Positions 1 to 5,553 of a stretch of DNA of 6,986 nucleotides are shown piece after piece; the stretch's first letter is position 1; every line of letters begins with the position of its first letter. The position numbers were made by a program, and so were the translations under genes. Under the pieces are notes generated by a model, which was not told the origin of the DNA, searched no databases, and was given only the letters and a program-made list of their open reading frames with translations. This stretch comes from an uncultured Collinsella sp. Its GTDB lineage: Bacteria > Actinomycetota > Coriobacteriia > Coriobacteriales > Coriobacteriaceae. The DNA lies in the NCBI GenBank assembly GCA_900554255.1, contig USGN01000062.1, positions 1-6,986 on the forward strand. The letters are read 5' to 3'.

Positions 1-807
1 CGAGCGGACGTCGGCATCCAGGCTGCGGCAGATCTGGCGCGAGTCGATGACGATGATCTTGCCGGCGCGGCGTGCCTCGGCGTAACCGTCCAGGTGGATC
101 TTGAACCAACTGTCTTCGAACGCGGCGTTATGCGCCATGTACGGGTACTTCTTCATAAGTTTGAGCAGCTGCTTCTGCAGTTCCTTGTTCTCGCGGAATG
201 GTTTTTTGCCGTCGATGTCGTCCCAGGTAATGTGATGGATGTTCGATAGCGGCACATCCTCGCCGCGGTAGATGTCGGGCAGGCCGCAGTAGTGTGCCTC
301 GGCGTCATGCGGGACGGCGTCGCTGGTGAGCTCCATGATCTCCCAGCCCACGTTGATGATATAGCCGCGCTCGGGTGCACGGCCGGTGGTCTCGATGTCG
401 ATACCGAGCACGGTGCCCTGGATGGGCTTGCGGGCGTAGGCCACGCCGAGCGCGTCGCGGTCGCCGCGGATTTCGCGCATAACGGACGCGGCGGTGCGCT
501 TTTGCATCTTGCCGATGGCGGCGCAGGTGTCGGCATCGGACAGGCCGCGCGAAAGCGTCGCGGGCGTCACGTTGCGCAGGCGTGCCTCGCCAATCTGGTC
601 GCACAGGTCGCGGTTGCGGTCAGCCAGGTCGCGCACGGTGGCAAAGTCGAAGCTGGGGTCGCCCTCGGCGGTAAAGTACTCGGTTTCGAGCACCTTAAGG
701 GCCTCTTCGCCCTTCTGGCGCTCGGACTCCATAGCGCCGTGATCGCCATAGATAAACATGGGAATAAACGGCTGGCGCTCGTATTCGAGTGCTTGTGAAA
801 CGTTCAT
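1..807 (-). CDS. DnaQ-like DEDDh 3'-5' exonuclease, C-terminus cut by window edge
   Basis: The frame is open from the ATG at 805-807 down to base 1 with no stop, giving 269 residues of a protein that continues beyond the left edge. The exonuclease fold begins near residue 133: GIDIETTG (acidic pair D137 and E139) is the Exo I motif, and MAHNAAFED (residues 224-232) is the Exo II motif. The Exo III His/Asp motif would lie in the missing part. Such proteins remove nucleotides from 3' ends of DNA or RNA using two metal ions. The first 130 residues are charged, probably helical, and match no domain I recognise, so this is not a plain polymerase III epsilon subunit. The start is supported by AAGGAG at 815-820 (read on the minus strand), seven bases before the ATG. 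It is transcribed divergently from the exporter gene at 980. The exact substrate cannot be told; the family assignment is firm. Confidence 0.85.
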   Translation of the reverse strand, partial: MNVSQALEYERQPFIPMFIYGDHGAMESERQKGEEALKVLETEYFTAEGDPSFDFATVRDLADRNRDLCDQIGEARLRNVTPATLSRGLSDADTCAAIGKMQKRTAASVMREIRGDRDALGVAYARKPIQGTVLGIDIETTGRAPERGYIINVGWEIMELTSDAVPHDAEAHYCGLPDIYRGEDVPLSNIHHITWDDIDGKKPFRENKELQKQLLKLMKKYPYMAHNAAFEDSWFKIHLDGYAEARRAGKIIVIDSRQICRSLDADVRS

Positions 808-814
808 ATAACTG

Positions 815-820
815 CTCCTT
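815..820 (-). promoter_or_regulatory. Ribosome binding site of the exonuclease gene
   Basis: AAGGAG on the minus strand, seven bases before the ATG at 807. It fixes the start codon of the partial gene at the left edge. Confidence 0.8.
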
Positions 821-868
821 GGACGGGCCGCACCGCGCGGCTCGGGTTCATTGAGATGTGGCGAGATG

Positions 869-890
869 ATAGTTTACCATGGGCAACTAT
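869..890. promoter_or_regulatory. 22-bp palindrome, candidate operator in the divergent gap
   Basis: ATAGTT (869-874) and AACTAT (885-890) are exact reverse complements, and the centre CCATGG (877-882) is itself palindromic, so 18 of 22 positions are symmetric. The right end touches the proposed -35 hexamer at 890-895 and its half-site AACTA recurs in the second palindrome at 905-930. This arrangement is typical of a site for a dimeric repressor or activator. The regulator is unknown. Confidence 0.45.
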
Positions 891-917
891 TGGCATCGCG
901 CCTAGGACAACTACAAT
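890..917 (+). promoter_or_regulatory. Candidate sigma-70 promoter of the metal exporter gene
   Basis: TTGGCA (890-895) is a 5/6 match to the -35 consensus and TACAAT (912-917) a 5/6 match to the -10 consensus, with a 16-base spacer. Transcription would begin near 924, leaving a leader of roughly 55 bases before the ATG at 980. The -10 hexamer is covered by the palindrome at 905-930, which suggests repression by occlusion. A second TACAAT at 942-947 has no suitable -35 element. Confidence 0.5.
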
Positions 918-930
918 ACCCTAGTTGACC
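905..930. promoter_or_regulatory. 26-bp hyphenated palindrome overlapping the exporter promoter
   Basis: The arms GGACAACTA (905-913) and TAGTTGACC (922-930) pair at 8 of 9 positions around an 8-base centre. The site covers the -10 hexamer and the predicted transcription start of the exporter gene. A longer outer inverted repeat, CTAGG (902-906) with CCTAG (920-924), overlaps it. The motif CTAGGAC-N3-TACAAT occurs at 902-917 and again at 932-947, exactly 30 bases apart, giving three elements in one short stretch. I read this as an operator for an unidentified, possibly metal-responsive regulator. Confidence 0.5.
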
Positions 931-979
931 GCTAGGACTTTTACAATGCTGCCGAAAGACATGAAAGGTTCCATCCGTC

Positions 980-2068
980 ATGGATTTGCTGATTGATATT
1001 CTGCTCGACGCCGGCAAGGACACGCTCTCGCTGGTGCCGTTTTTGTTGGTGACGTATCTGGCCCTCGAGACCTTGGAGCACGTCGCGGGCGACCGCGTTA
1101 ACGGGGCCATCAAGCGCGCCGGTGCCGCGGGCCCCGTGGTTGGCTCGTTGCTGGGCATGGTGCCGCAGTGCGGCTTTTCGGCAATGGCGGCCACGCTGTA
1201 TGCCGGTCGTGTCGTGACCTTGGGCACGTTGGTGGCGGTGTTCCTTTCGACCTCCGATGAGATGCTGCCGCTGTTGCTCGCCGAGCAGGTGCCCGTGCAG
1301 ACCATGGCGATGCTTTTGGCTTCGAAGGCACTGATCGCGCTGATCACGGGCTTTATCGTGGACGCCGCCATTCGCGGCCTGCGTCGTAATGCCCGCGCGC
1401 ATGCGGCGATTCGCCGTACCGTGCTGGGGGCCGCTGCTAATTCGGCTCATGTGAACTGCGCGCACGACGACCACAGCGGCGGTGACATCATCGACGAGGT
1501 GGCCGAGGCGGGCGTGAGCGCCGACCACATCCACGAGTTGTGCGAGCGCGACCATTGCGGTTGCGATGAAGACGAGGACGAGCACGAACACGGACATGGC
1601 CACGATCACGGTCATGAGGGCGAACATGAACACCATGATGGTCACGGTCACTCTCATTCCCACGAAGGGACGCCTGTCCTGTCGATCATCCGCAGCGCGA
1701 TCTCGCACACCGTGCAGGTCTCGGTATTCATTTTTCTGGTGACGCTGATTCTGGTCGCCGTACTCGAGACGTTCGGCGAGTCCGCAATCGAGCAGTTCCT
1801 GCGCGGTAACGAGACGCTTGCGGTCCTGGGCTCGGCACTCGTCGGCCTGATCCCCAACTGCTCGGCTAGCGTCGTTATCACGCAGCTGTACCTGGAGGGC
1901 GCGCTACAGCTGGCGCCGATGCTCGCCGGCACGCTCATTTCCGCCGGTGTGGGCTACCTGGTGCTGTTCCGCACCAACCGCAGCGCCCGCGAAAACGTCC
2001 TGTTCCTGATCATGATGTACGTCATCGGTGCCGGCTGGGGCCTCATCCTATCCGCCTTCGGCCTCTAA
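980..2068 (+). CDS. ArsP_2-type 10TM heavy-metal exporter with His-rich loop
   Basis: The product (362 residues) looks like the putative heavy-metal exporter family ArsP_2, sometimes labelled arsenic efflux or putative manganese transporter. It has two membrane halves separated by a hydrophilic linker. The halves carry matching signatures: GSLLGMVPQCGFS (residues 55-67) and GSALVGLIPNCSAS (284-297), each with a Pro-(Gln/Asn)-Cys turn likely to line the transport path. The linker (about 156-230) has 16 histidines between residues 183 and 228, many acidic residues, and Cys188, Cys193 and Cys195 near its start, so it should bind divalent or soft metals. No signal peptide is evident; hydrophobic segments start near residue 15. 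The ATG at 980 has AAAGG at 964-968 upstream, an 11-base spacing that is somewhat long. Palindromes in the promoter suggest regulated expression. The family is well supported, but which metal or oxyanion is moved is unknown. Confidence 0.8.
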   Translation: MDLLIDILLDAGKDTLSLVPFLLVTYLALETLEHVAGDRVNGAIKRAGAAGPVVGSLLGMVPQCGFSAMAATLYAGRVVTLGTLVAVFLSTSDEMLPLLLAEQVPVQTMAMLLASKALIALITGFIVDAAIRGLRRNARAHAAIRRTVLGAAANSAHVNCAHDDHSGGDIIDEVAEAGVSADHIHELCERDHCGCDEDEDEHEHGHGHDHGHEGEHEHHDGHGHSHSHEGTPVLSIIRSAISHTVQVSVFIFLVTLILVAVLETFGESAIEQFLRGNETLAVLGSALVGLIPNCSASVVITQLYLEGALQLAPMLAGTLISAGVGYLVLFRTNRSARENVLFLIMMYVIGAGWGLILSAFGL

Positions 2069-2079
2069 GTGGGCCTAAC

Positions 2080-2152
2080 AAAACGGGTTTCAAAATAGCC
2101 ATGCTCGGCGCCTGCACAATGCGGCGACGCATGGCATTTTGAAACCCGTTTT
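2080..2152. terminator. Long 73-nt hairpin, probable bidirectional terminator
   Basis: AAAACGGGTTTCAAAAT (2080-2096) pairs perfectly over 17 bases with 2136-2152. After one bulged A (2097), GCCATGC (2098-2104) pairs with GCATGGC (2129-2135), and CGCC/GGCG (2109-2112, 2123-2126) with GCA/TGC can close the top. T runs follow on both strands (2149-2154 on plus; TTTTG past 2080 on minus). It starts 11 bases after the exporter stop and lies between convergent genes. The stem is much longer than a usual intrinsic terminator, so it may also be a dispersed repeat element. Confidence 0.7.
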
Positions 2153-2189
2153 TTGTTGAGCCATGGATTTTGAGCGCTCACACCGCCCA

Positions 2190-2227
2190 AAGCAAAAAGC
2201 AGATTTCCGGACATGTCCCAAAAATCT
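2190..2227 (-). terminator. Terminator-like hairpin after the YaiI-family gene
   Basis: Read on the minus strand, AGATTT and AAATCT (plus-strand coordinates 2222-2227 and 2201-2206) flank the palindrome GGACATGTCC (2209-2218), followed by GCTTTTTGCTTT. It begins 7 bases beyond the TAA of the gene ending at 2235. The stem has an internal loop, so it is weaker than the neighbouring hairpin. I take it as the intrinsic terminator of the minus-strand operon. Confidence 0.5.
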
Positions 2228-2234
2228 ACCTTGG

Positions 2235-2717
2235 TTAGCGCAGCAGCTCGGTGAGGTTGCGTTTAAAGCGAGCGCGATCTTCGCTGGTGAAGGCTGCCGG
2301 CCCGCGGGTGCGACCGCCAGCGCGACGCACCTTCTTTTCCTCGTGGCGAATAAACAACTGCATGTCGATGGTCGCTTTGTCGTAGACGCGCCCGCGCACA
2401 CCGATGGCGGCGGCATCGCGCCCGAGCACCATGCTCGCCAAGCCAATGTCCTGCGTCACGACCACGTCGCCCGCCTGCAGGCGTTCGACAATGGCAAAGT
2501 CGGCGCTGTCGGCGCCCACGCTCACATCGAGCGTCGTGACCCAAAATCCGCGTCGAGCGTGCTCAGCATCGCGCGGGTCGTCGCGGCGAATGTGCCGTTC
2601 TAGGTTTTGCGTGCTGTTGCCGGCGATAACAACGGCGACGCCCGCCCGCCGCGCGCAGTCAATCGACTCGCGCGTGACCGGGCAGGCGTCGGCATCAATA
2701 AAGAGCGTTCGCGGCAT
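2235..2717 (-). CDS. yaiI: YaiI/YqxD family protein (UPF0178, DUF188)
   Basis: The 160-residue product matches the widespread UPF0178 family, which averages about 150 residues. Visible signatures are IDADACPV (residues 7-14), the SADFAIVERL stretch (71-80), DVVVTQDIGLA (84-94) and the C-terminal GGRTRGP (134-140) followed by T and D. The Asp-rich N-terminus and the DxxVxTxD strand resemble PIN/NYN-type nucleases, but no function is established for the family. Relative to the E. coli member from memory, there is a short Arg/Asp-rich insertion around residues 43-57. The ATG (2717) follows directly after the TAG stop of the upstream membrane-protein gene, and no good ribosome binding site precedes it, so translation probably depends on reinitiation by ribosomes finishing that gene. 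Confidence 0.9.
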   Translation of the reverse strand: MPRTLFIDADACPVTRESIDCARRAGVAVVIAGNSTQNLERHIRRDDPRDAEHARRGFWVTTLDVSVGADSADFAIVERLQAGDVVVTQDIGLASMVLGRDAAAIGVRGRVYDKATIDMQLFIRHEEKKVRRAGGRTRGPAAFTSEDRARFKRNLTELLR

Positions 2718-3320
2718 CTAGTGCACCAGTTTGCCAAATTGAATAGCGCGAACAATCAGCGTAACGCCAAACACCAGCAGTGCGGCGCCGCTAAAGATGA
2801 CGAGCATCTTGGCCGACCACAGCGGATAGATAAACACGAACATGCCGGCGATGATGGAGAGTGCGCCGCTCAGGATGGCGAGGGCGCGGTTGGACGAAAG
2901 CTCGGACTCCAGAATGGACATGACACCTTCGACAATCCAGCCAAAGCCGGCCACGATAACCACCATCGTGGTGAGCGTCGCGGTCGAGAAGGCCTGGTTG
3001 CGCAGGATTATGACGCCGCCCAAGATAATGAGTAGGTTGGAGATGATGCTCGTCACGCGCCAGCCGGTGGGCAGCAGCGGCTCAAAAATGGCAGTGAACA
3101 GCCTGATGGCAGCAGTGATTACAAAGTAAAAACCCAGGACAGTCGTCAAAAAGACGAGGGACTTGGCGGGTGCAAAAAGCAGCGCGATACCAGCAATGAG
3201 CGCTAAGACGCCCGTGATGGCGTAGATCCAGCGTATGGCCTTGACGGCTTTGCCCGCCATGCTTTTCTCGTCAAATCCAAACTGGCTCGATTTTTGGTCA
3301 TCGTTCTTAAAGATGCCCAT
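2718..3320 (-). CDS. HdeD/DUF308 family six-TM membrane protein
   Basis: The product has 200 residues: a hydrophilic, charged N-terminus of about 25 residues and six evenly spaced hydrophobic segments at roughly 30-50, 54-75, 88-107, 113-135, 145-165 and 168-190. Three repeated two-helix units with Gly-rich turns (for example ITGVLALIAGIALLF and LSGALSIIAGMFVFI, which resemble each other) are the hallmark of the DUF308/HdeD family. E. coli HdeD is linked to acid resistance at high density, but most members have no defined job and I would not transfer that role. The ATG at 3320 has AAAGGAG (3326-3332, minus strand) five bases upstream. It is the first gene of a two-gene unit with the YaiI-family gene, which it abuts exactly. 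Confidence 0.8.
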   Translation of the reverse strand: MGIFKNDDQKSSQFGFDEKSMAGKAVKAIRWIYAITGVLALIAGIALLFAPAKSLVFLTTVLGFYFVITAAIRLFTAIFEPLLPTGWRVTSIISNLLIILGGVIILRNQAFSTATLTTMVVIVAGFGWIVEGVMSILESELSSNRALAILSGALSIIAGMFVFIYPLWSAKMLVIFSGAALLVFGVTLIVRAIQFGKLVH

Positions 3321-3325
3321 AATGT

Positions 3326-3332
3326 CTCCTTT
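3326..3332 (-). promoter_or_regulatory. Ribosome binding site of the DUF308 gene
   Basis: AAAGGAG on the minus strand, five bases before the ATG at 3320. It is the only strong ribosome binding site of the two-gene operon, as the downstream gene has none. Confidence 0.8.
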
Positions 3333-3479
3333 CCGTGCGGCGTAAGCCTTGATCGTTACAACCAGTATCGCCTAAAGGCGCTGGCGTATGGGTCGGAGAG
3401 GGCGAAACGTAACCCAAAGGCCCCGAATTGTTTCCGTTGTTCCCCACGTCGCGATTTTCTATTCAACAGGTGTAGAACA

Positions 3480-3520
3480 TTGCAGCCCTGTTCGTTATTG
3501 CCTACGTTTTAGGTTAGATT
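3480..3520 (+). promoter_or_regulatory. Weak candidate promoter region of the nitroreductase gene
   Basis: Two weak sigma-70 arrangements are possible: TTGCAG (3480-3485) with TACGTT (3503-3508) at 17 bases, or TTCGTT (3491-3496) with TAGATT (3515-3520) at 18 bases. Both place the start of transcription inside or beside the iron-box-like sequence at 3509-3527. I cannot choose between them. The remainder of the 235-base divergent gap (3321-3555) shows no convincing minus-strand promoter for the DUF308 gene. Confidence 0.3.
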
Positions 3521-3527
3521 TTCCTAA
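3509..3527. promoter_or_regulatory. DtxR/IdeR-like iron box upstream of nitroreductase
   Basis: TTAGGTTAGATTTTCCTAA is 19 bases, the exact length of the DtxR/IdeR operator. It agrees with the consensus TTAGGTTAG-S-CTAACCTAA at 15 of 19 positions, including the whole left half-site and the outer CCTAA. From memory, it agrees with the diphtheria tox operator at 16 of 19. It lies 28 bases before the nitroreductase ATG and overlaps the likely promoter, as expected for repression by an iron-loaded regulator. The regulator gene is not in this window. Confidence 0.45.
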
Positions 3528-3555
3528 GAACAATTGCCCGAAATTGGGGGTCCCT

Positions 3556-4227
3556 ATGAACGAAACAGTTCCCGCGGCGCCGGTAAGCGCTGAGTCGATG
3601 GCAAAGCAGGGTTGCGAAAAGCTCGGCTTGAACGCGTTTGATGCGTTGGTTCGCCGCGCCCGTACGTGCCGTCGCTTTGACGAGTCCATGCGCGTGCCGC
3701 GCGAGTTTTTGCTCGAGCTGGCGGAACTTGCGCACCTGGCTCCCTGTGGTGCCAATGCTCAGCGTCTGCGTTTTCATGTGGTGAGCGGTGCCGTGGATTG
3801 CGCGCGCGTATTTGATGAGCTTGCATGGGCCGGTGCGCTTAAGGATTGGCCGGGTCCTGCCGAGGGTGAGCGCCCGACCGGCTACATCGCGATTTTGGCT
3901 GAGCGCGCCGTTCCGGGCAAGCCAGCCGCTCCCATTACCGAGGTCGACACGGGCATTGCCGCGCAGACGATGATGCTCGCCGCCCGCAGCGCCACGCCCG
4001 AGGTGGCAGCCTGCATGTTCAAGGCCTTTACGCCCCACGCGATCGATGCCATGGGGCTCGATAACGACAAATATGAGCTCAAGCTGATCATGGCGTTTGG
4101 CGTTCCGGCCGAGACACAGGTGATCGATGCGATCGATTCCAACCCCGACGGCTCCATCAATTATTGGCGCGACGAGGCGCAGGTGCACCACGTACCCAAG
4201 CGTCCGCTTGCCGACGTGCTGCTGTAG
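3556..4227 (+). CDS. Nitroreductase-family flavoprotein
   Basis: The product (223 residues) fits the NADPH-dependent nitroreductase/FMN family in length and motifs. RARTCRRFD (residues 34-42) corresponds to the N-terminal Arg-rich FMN phosphate-binding segment. LAPCGANAQ (61-69) is the usual (A)P(S)-x-x-N-x-Q flavin and substrate motif with Cys at position 64. The stretch around residues 132-150 (TEVDTGIAAQTMMLAARS) matches the helix where D-x-G-x-A-x-Q-x-M-x-L-x-A is conserved. Such enzymes reduce nitro groups, quinones or flavins; the true substrate here cannot be told. The frame is open upstream to 3388, but ATG 3556 is preferred because residues before it are not family-like and a G-rich run (3546-3550) lies five bases before it. 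The ribosome binding site is weak. An iron-box-like operator precedes the gene. Confidence 0.8.
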   Translation: MNETVPAAPVSAESMAKQGCEKLGLNAFDALVRRARTCRRFDESMRVPREFLLELAELAHLAPCGANAQRLRFHVVSGAVDCARVFDELAWAGALKDWPGPAEGERPTGYIAILAERAVPGKPAAPITEVDTGIAAQTMMLAARSATPEVAACMFKAFTPHAIDAMGLDNDKYELKLIMAFGVPAETQVIDAIDSNPDGSINYWRDEAQVHHVPKRPLADVLL

Positions 4228-4262
4228 TTGTGCGTCGTTGCGGCGCAATCCGGCGGCAAAAT

Positions 4263-4293
4263 CACCACAAAGACTCCTGTCCCCTTTGTGGTG
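4263..4293. repeat. Perfect 10-bp stem hairpin, possible REP-type element
   Basis: CACCACAAAG (4263-4272) and CTTTGTGGTG (4284-4293) pair perfectly around an 11-base loop ACTCCTGTCCC. It lies in the 83-base gap between the nitroreductase stop and the GTG start of the first phosphatase, ending 17 bases before that start. No T run follows on the plus strand, so it is not a standard terminator. The TGTCCCCTTT sequence on its right side resembles REP-like palindromes that recur in many genomes. It could also attenuate or stabilise the transcript. Confidence 0.5.
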
Positions 4294-4297
4294 GTAC

Positions 4298-4307
4298 GAG
4301 GGGAGGG
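4298..4307 (+). promoter_or_regulatory. Purine-rich ribosome binding site deciding a GTG start
   Basis: GAGGGGAGGG ends three bases before the GTG at 4311. There is no in-frame ATG near the conserved LVRHGQT motif, so this site is the main support for a GTG start. Confidence 0.65.
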
Positions 4308-4310
4308 TGT

Positions 4311-4853
4311 GTGGCAGATCTGTATTTGGTGCGGCATGGGCAGACTGAGCTCAATGTGCAGAGCATTTTGCAGGGCTGGCACGATTCGCCGCTTACGGCG
4401 CGCGGGCGCGAGCAGGCGCTGACGGCGCGTACGGCGTTTGCGGCGCGTGGCGTGGCCTTTGATCATGTGTATTCCTCGCCGTTGGGCCGGGCGCGGCATA
4501 CGGCCGAGCTTATCGTTGGCGAGGGCCGTTCCATTGAGCTGGTCGATGACCTGCGTGAGTGGCATTTTGGCTCGCTGGAGGGCACATCAAATCGCGAGAT
4601 GCCGCCGCAGCCCTGGGGCGATTATCCGGTGGCCTTTGGCGGCGAGTCGGAAGTGCAGCTTCAGTCGCGCATGGTCGCGGCGCTGTCCCGCATCATGGCC
4701 AGGCCGCAACACGACTGCGTGCTGGCGGTTTCCCACGGCTCAGCCTGCCAGGAGTTTCTTGAGTATGTGACTGGCGAGGGAGAGCTACCCGACAACGGTG
4801 CCGTGCTTCATTTTGGCTATTGCGACGGGGCGTTTTCGCTCTTGTGTTGGTAA
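4311..4853 (+). CDS. Histidine phosphatase (phosphoglycerate mutase-like), first copy
   Basis: The product (180 residues) belongs to the histidine phosphatase superfamily. The catalytic core is complete: LVRHGQT (residues 6-12) with phospho-acceptor His9, LREWHFG with acidic Glu83, and VSHGSA with the second His142. These enzymes transfer phosphate through a phosphohistidine; small bacterial members are often broad phosphatases or cofactor-dependent mutases, and the substrate here is unknown. The frame is open back to 4164, but the extension overlaps the nitroreductase and is not family-like. GTG at 4311 puts the motif at the usual distance from the N-terminus and has a strong purine-rich ribosome binding site. 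The next gene, 17 bases downstream, is a paralogue, so the two form a tandem duplicate probably made from one transcript. Confidence 0.85.
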   Translation: MADLYLVRHGQTELNVQSILQGWHDSPLTARGREQALTARTAFAARGVAFDHVYSSPLGRARHTAELIVGEGRSIELVDDLREWHFGSLEGTSNREMPPQPWGDYPVAFGGESEVQLQSRMVAALSRIMARPQHDCVLAVSHGSACQEFLEYVTGEGELPDNGAVLHFGYCDGAFSLLCW

Positions 4854-4870
4854 CGAACGAAAGGACCCCT

Positions 4871-5506
4871 ATGAATAAAGACCTGTATCTGGTTCGTCAT
4901 GGGCAGACAATATTCAACCTTAAGCGCATCATTCAGGGTTGGAGTGACTCGCCGCTTACGCAGCTGGGCTGCGATCAGGCGGCGCGCGCCGGTATGTTTT
5001 TGCGCGCACGCGGCATTGAGCCCGATCATGCTTACACCTCCACACTTCATCGCACCGAGCAGACTATCGCCAACTTGTGGCCGGGCTTGGCGTACGAGCG
5101 CCTGGACGGCCTGCGCGAGTGGTTCTTTGGCGACTTTGAGGCCGAGCGCGTGGTGCTCATGCCCGAGCGCCCGTGGCGCGACTTCTATTGCCAGTTTGGC
5201 GGCGAGGGCCAGATGCAAGTGCGCGAGCGCATGGTGGCGACGCTGACCGAGCTTATGCAGCGTCCGGACCATATGTGCGTGCTCGCGGTAAGCCATGGCT
5301 CGGCCATCAAGGAGTTCATGGACCACGTGAGGGGTGCGGCGGCCGACGAGCGCGATCGCGTGCCGGGCAACTGCTCGGTGCTGCATTTCGTGTTTAACGA
5401 CGAGGCCGGCACGTTTGAGCTGATTGAGATTTTTACGCAGGAGGATTACGCGCGCGAGCTGGGGCTTGAACCGCTTGTGGCTACTGCAGGTCCGCAGCGC
5501 GGATAA
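4871..5506 (+). CDS. Histidine phosphatase (phosphoglycerate mutase-like), second copy
   Basis: The product has 211 residues. Catalytic residues match its neighbour: LVRHGQT with His10, LREWFFG with Glu83, and AVSHGSA with His142. Shared blocks include QGWxDSPLT after the first motif and the FGGExxxQ(V/L)xxRM stretch before the second. It differs by a longer loop after FGDFE (residues 87-104, with MPERPWRDFY where the first copy has PPQPWGDYP) and by a C-terminal extension of about 25 residues after the core. The start ATG 4871 has AAAGGA (4860-4865) five bases upstream; an in-frame extension to 4820 overlaps the first copy and is unlikely. The gene is followed by a strong hairpin at 5554-5590. 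The substrate is unknown; divergence between the copies suggests different specificities. Confidence 0.85.
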   Translation: MNKDLYLVRHGQTIFNLKRIIQGWSDSPLTQLGCDQAARAGMFLRARGIEPDHAYTSTLHRTEQTIANLWPGLAYERLDGLREWFFGDFEAERVVLMPERPWRDFYCQFGGEGQMQVRERMVATLTELMQRPDHMCVLAVSHGSAIKEFMDHVRGAAADERDRVPGNCSVLHFVFNDEAGTFELIEIFTQEDYARELGLEPLVATAGPQRG

Positions 5507-5553
5507 CGCGAGCGCGGCGGCACGGGTCGCCGGCATAACTTCTCGACGCAAAA

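Noticed and set aside
925..947. TTGACC and TACAAT as a second exporter promoter
   Set aside because: The spacer is only 11 bases, too short for sigma-70; the TTGGCA/TACAAT pair at 890-917 is better.
941..1708. Minus-strand 255-residue open frame with His/Gln-rich and Val-rich stretches
   Set aside because: It is the antisense of the exporter gene; its low-complexity composition reflects the His-rich linker and GC-rich codons, with no family motifs.
3457..3477. TTCTA-N11-TAGAA inverted repeat upstream of the nitroreductase
   Set aside because: Only five bases per arm; expected by chance and less convincing than the 19-base box at 3509-3527.
3294..3512. Plus-strand 72-residue open frame across the divergent gap
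   Set aside because: It overlaps the start and ribosome binding site of the DUF308 gene, lacks a ribosome binding site of its own and has no coding signature.
3388..3555. N-terminal extension of the nitroreductase to an upstream ATG
   Set aside because: The extra residues are not family-like and would run through the promoter and iron-box-like operator.
3514..4248. Minus-strand 244-residue open frame
   Set aside because: It is antisense to the nitroreductase, which has clear motifs; the long frame is a by-product of high third-position GC.
4164..4310. N-terminal extension of the first phosphatase to ATG 4164
   Set aside because: It overlaps the nitroreductase end, reads through the intergenic hairpin and moves the RHG motif far from the N-terminus.
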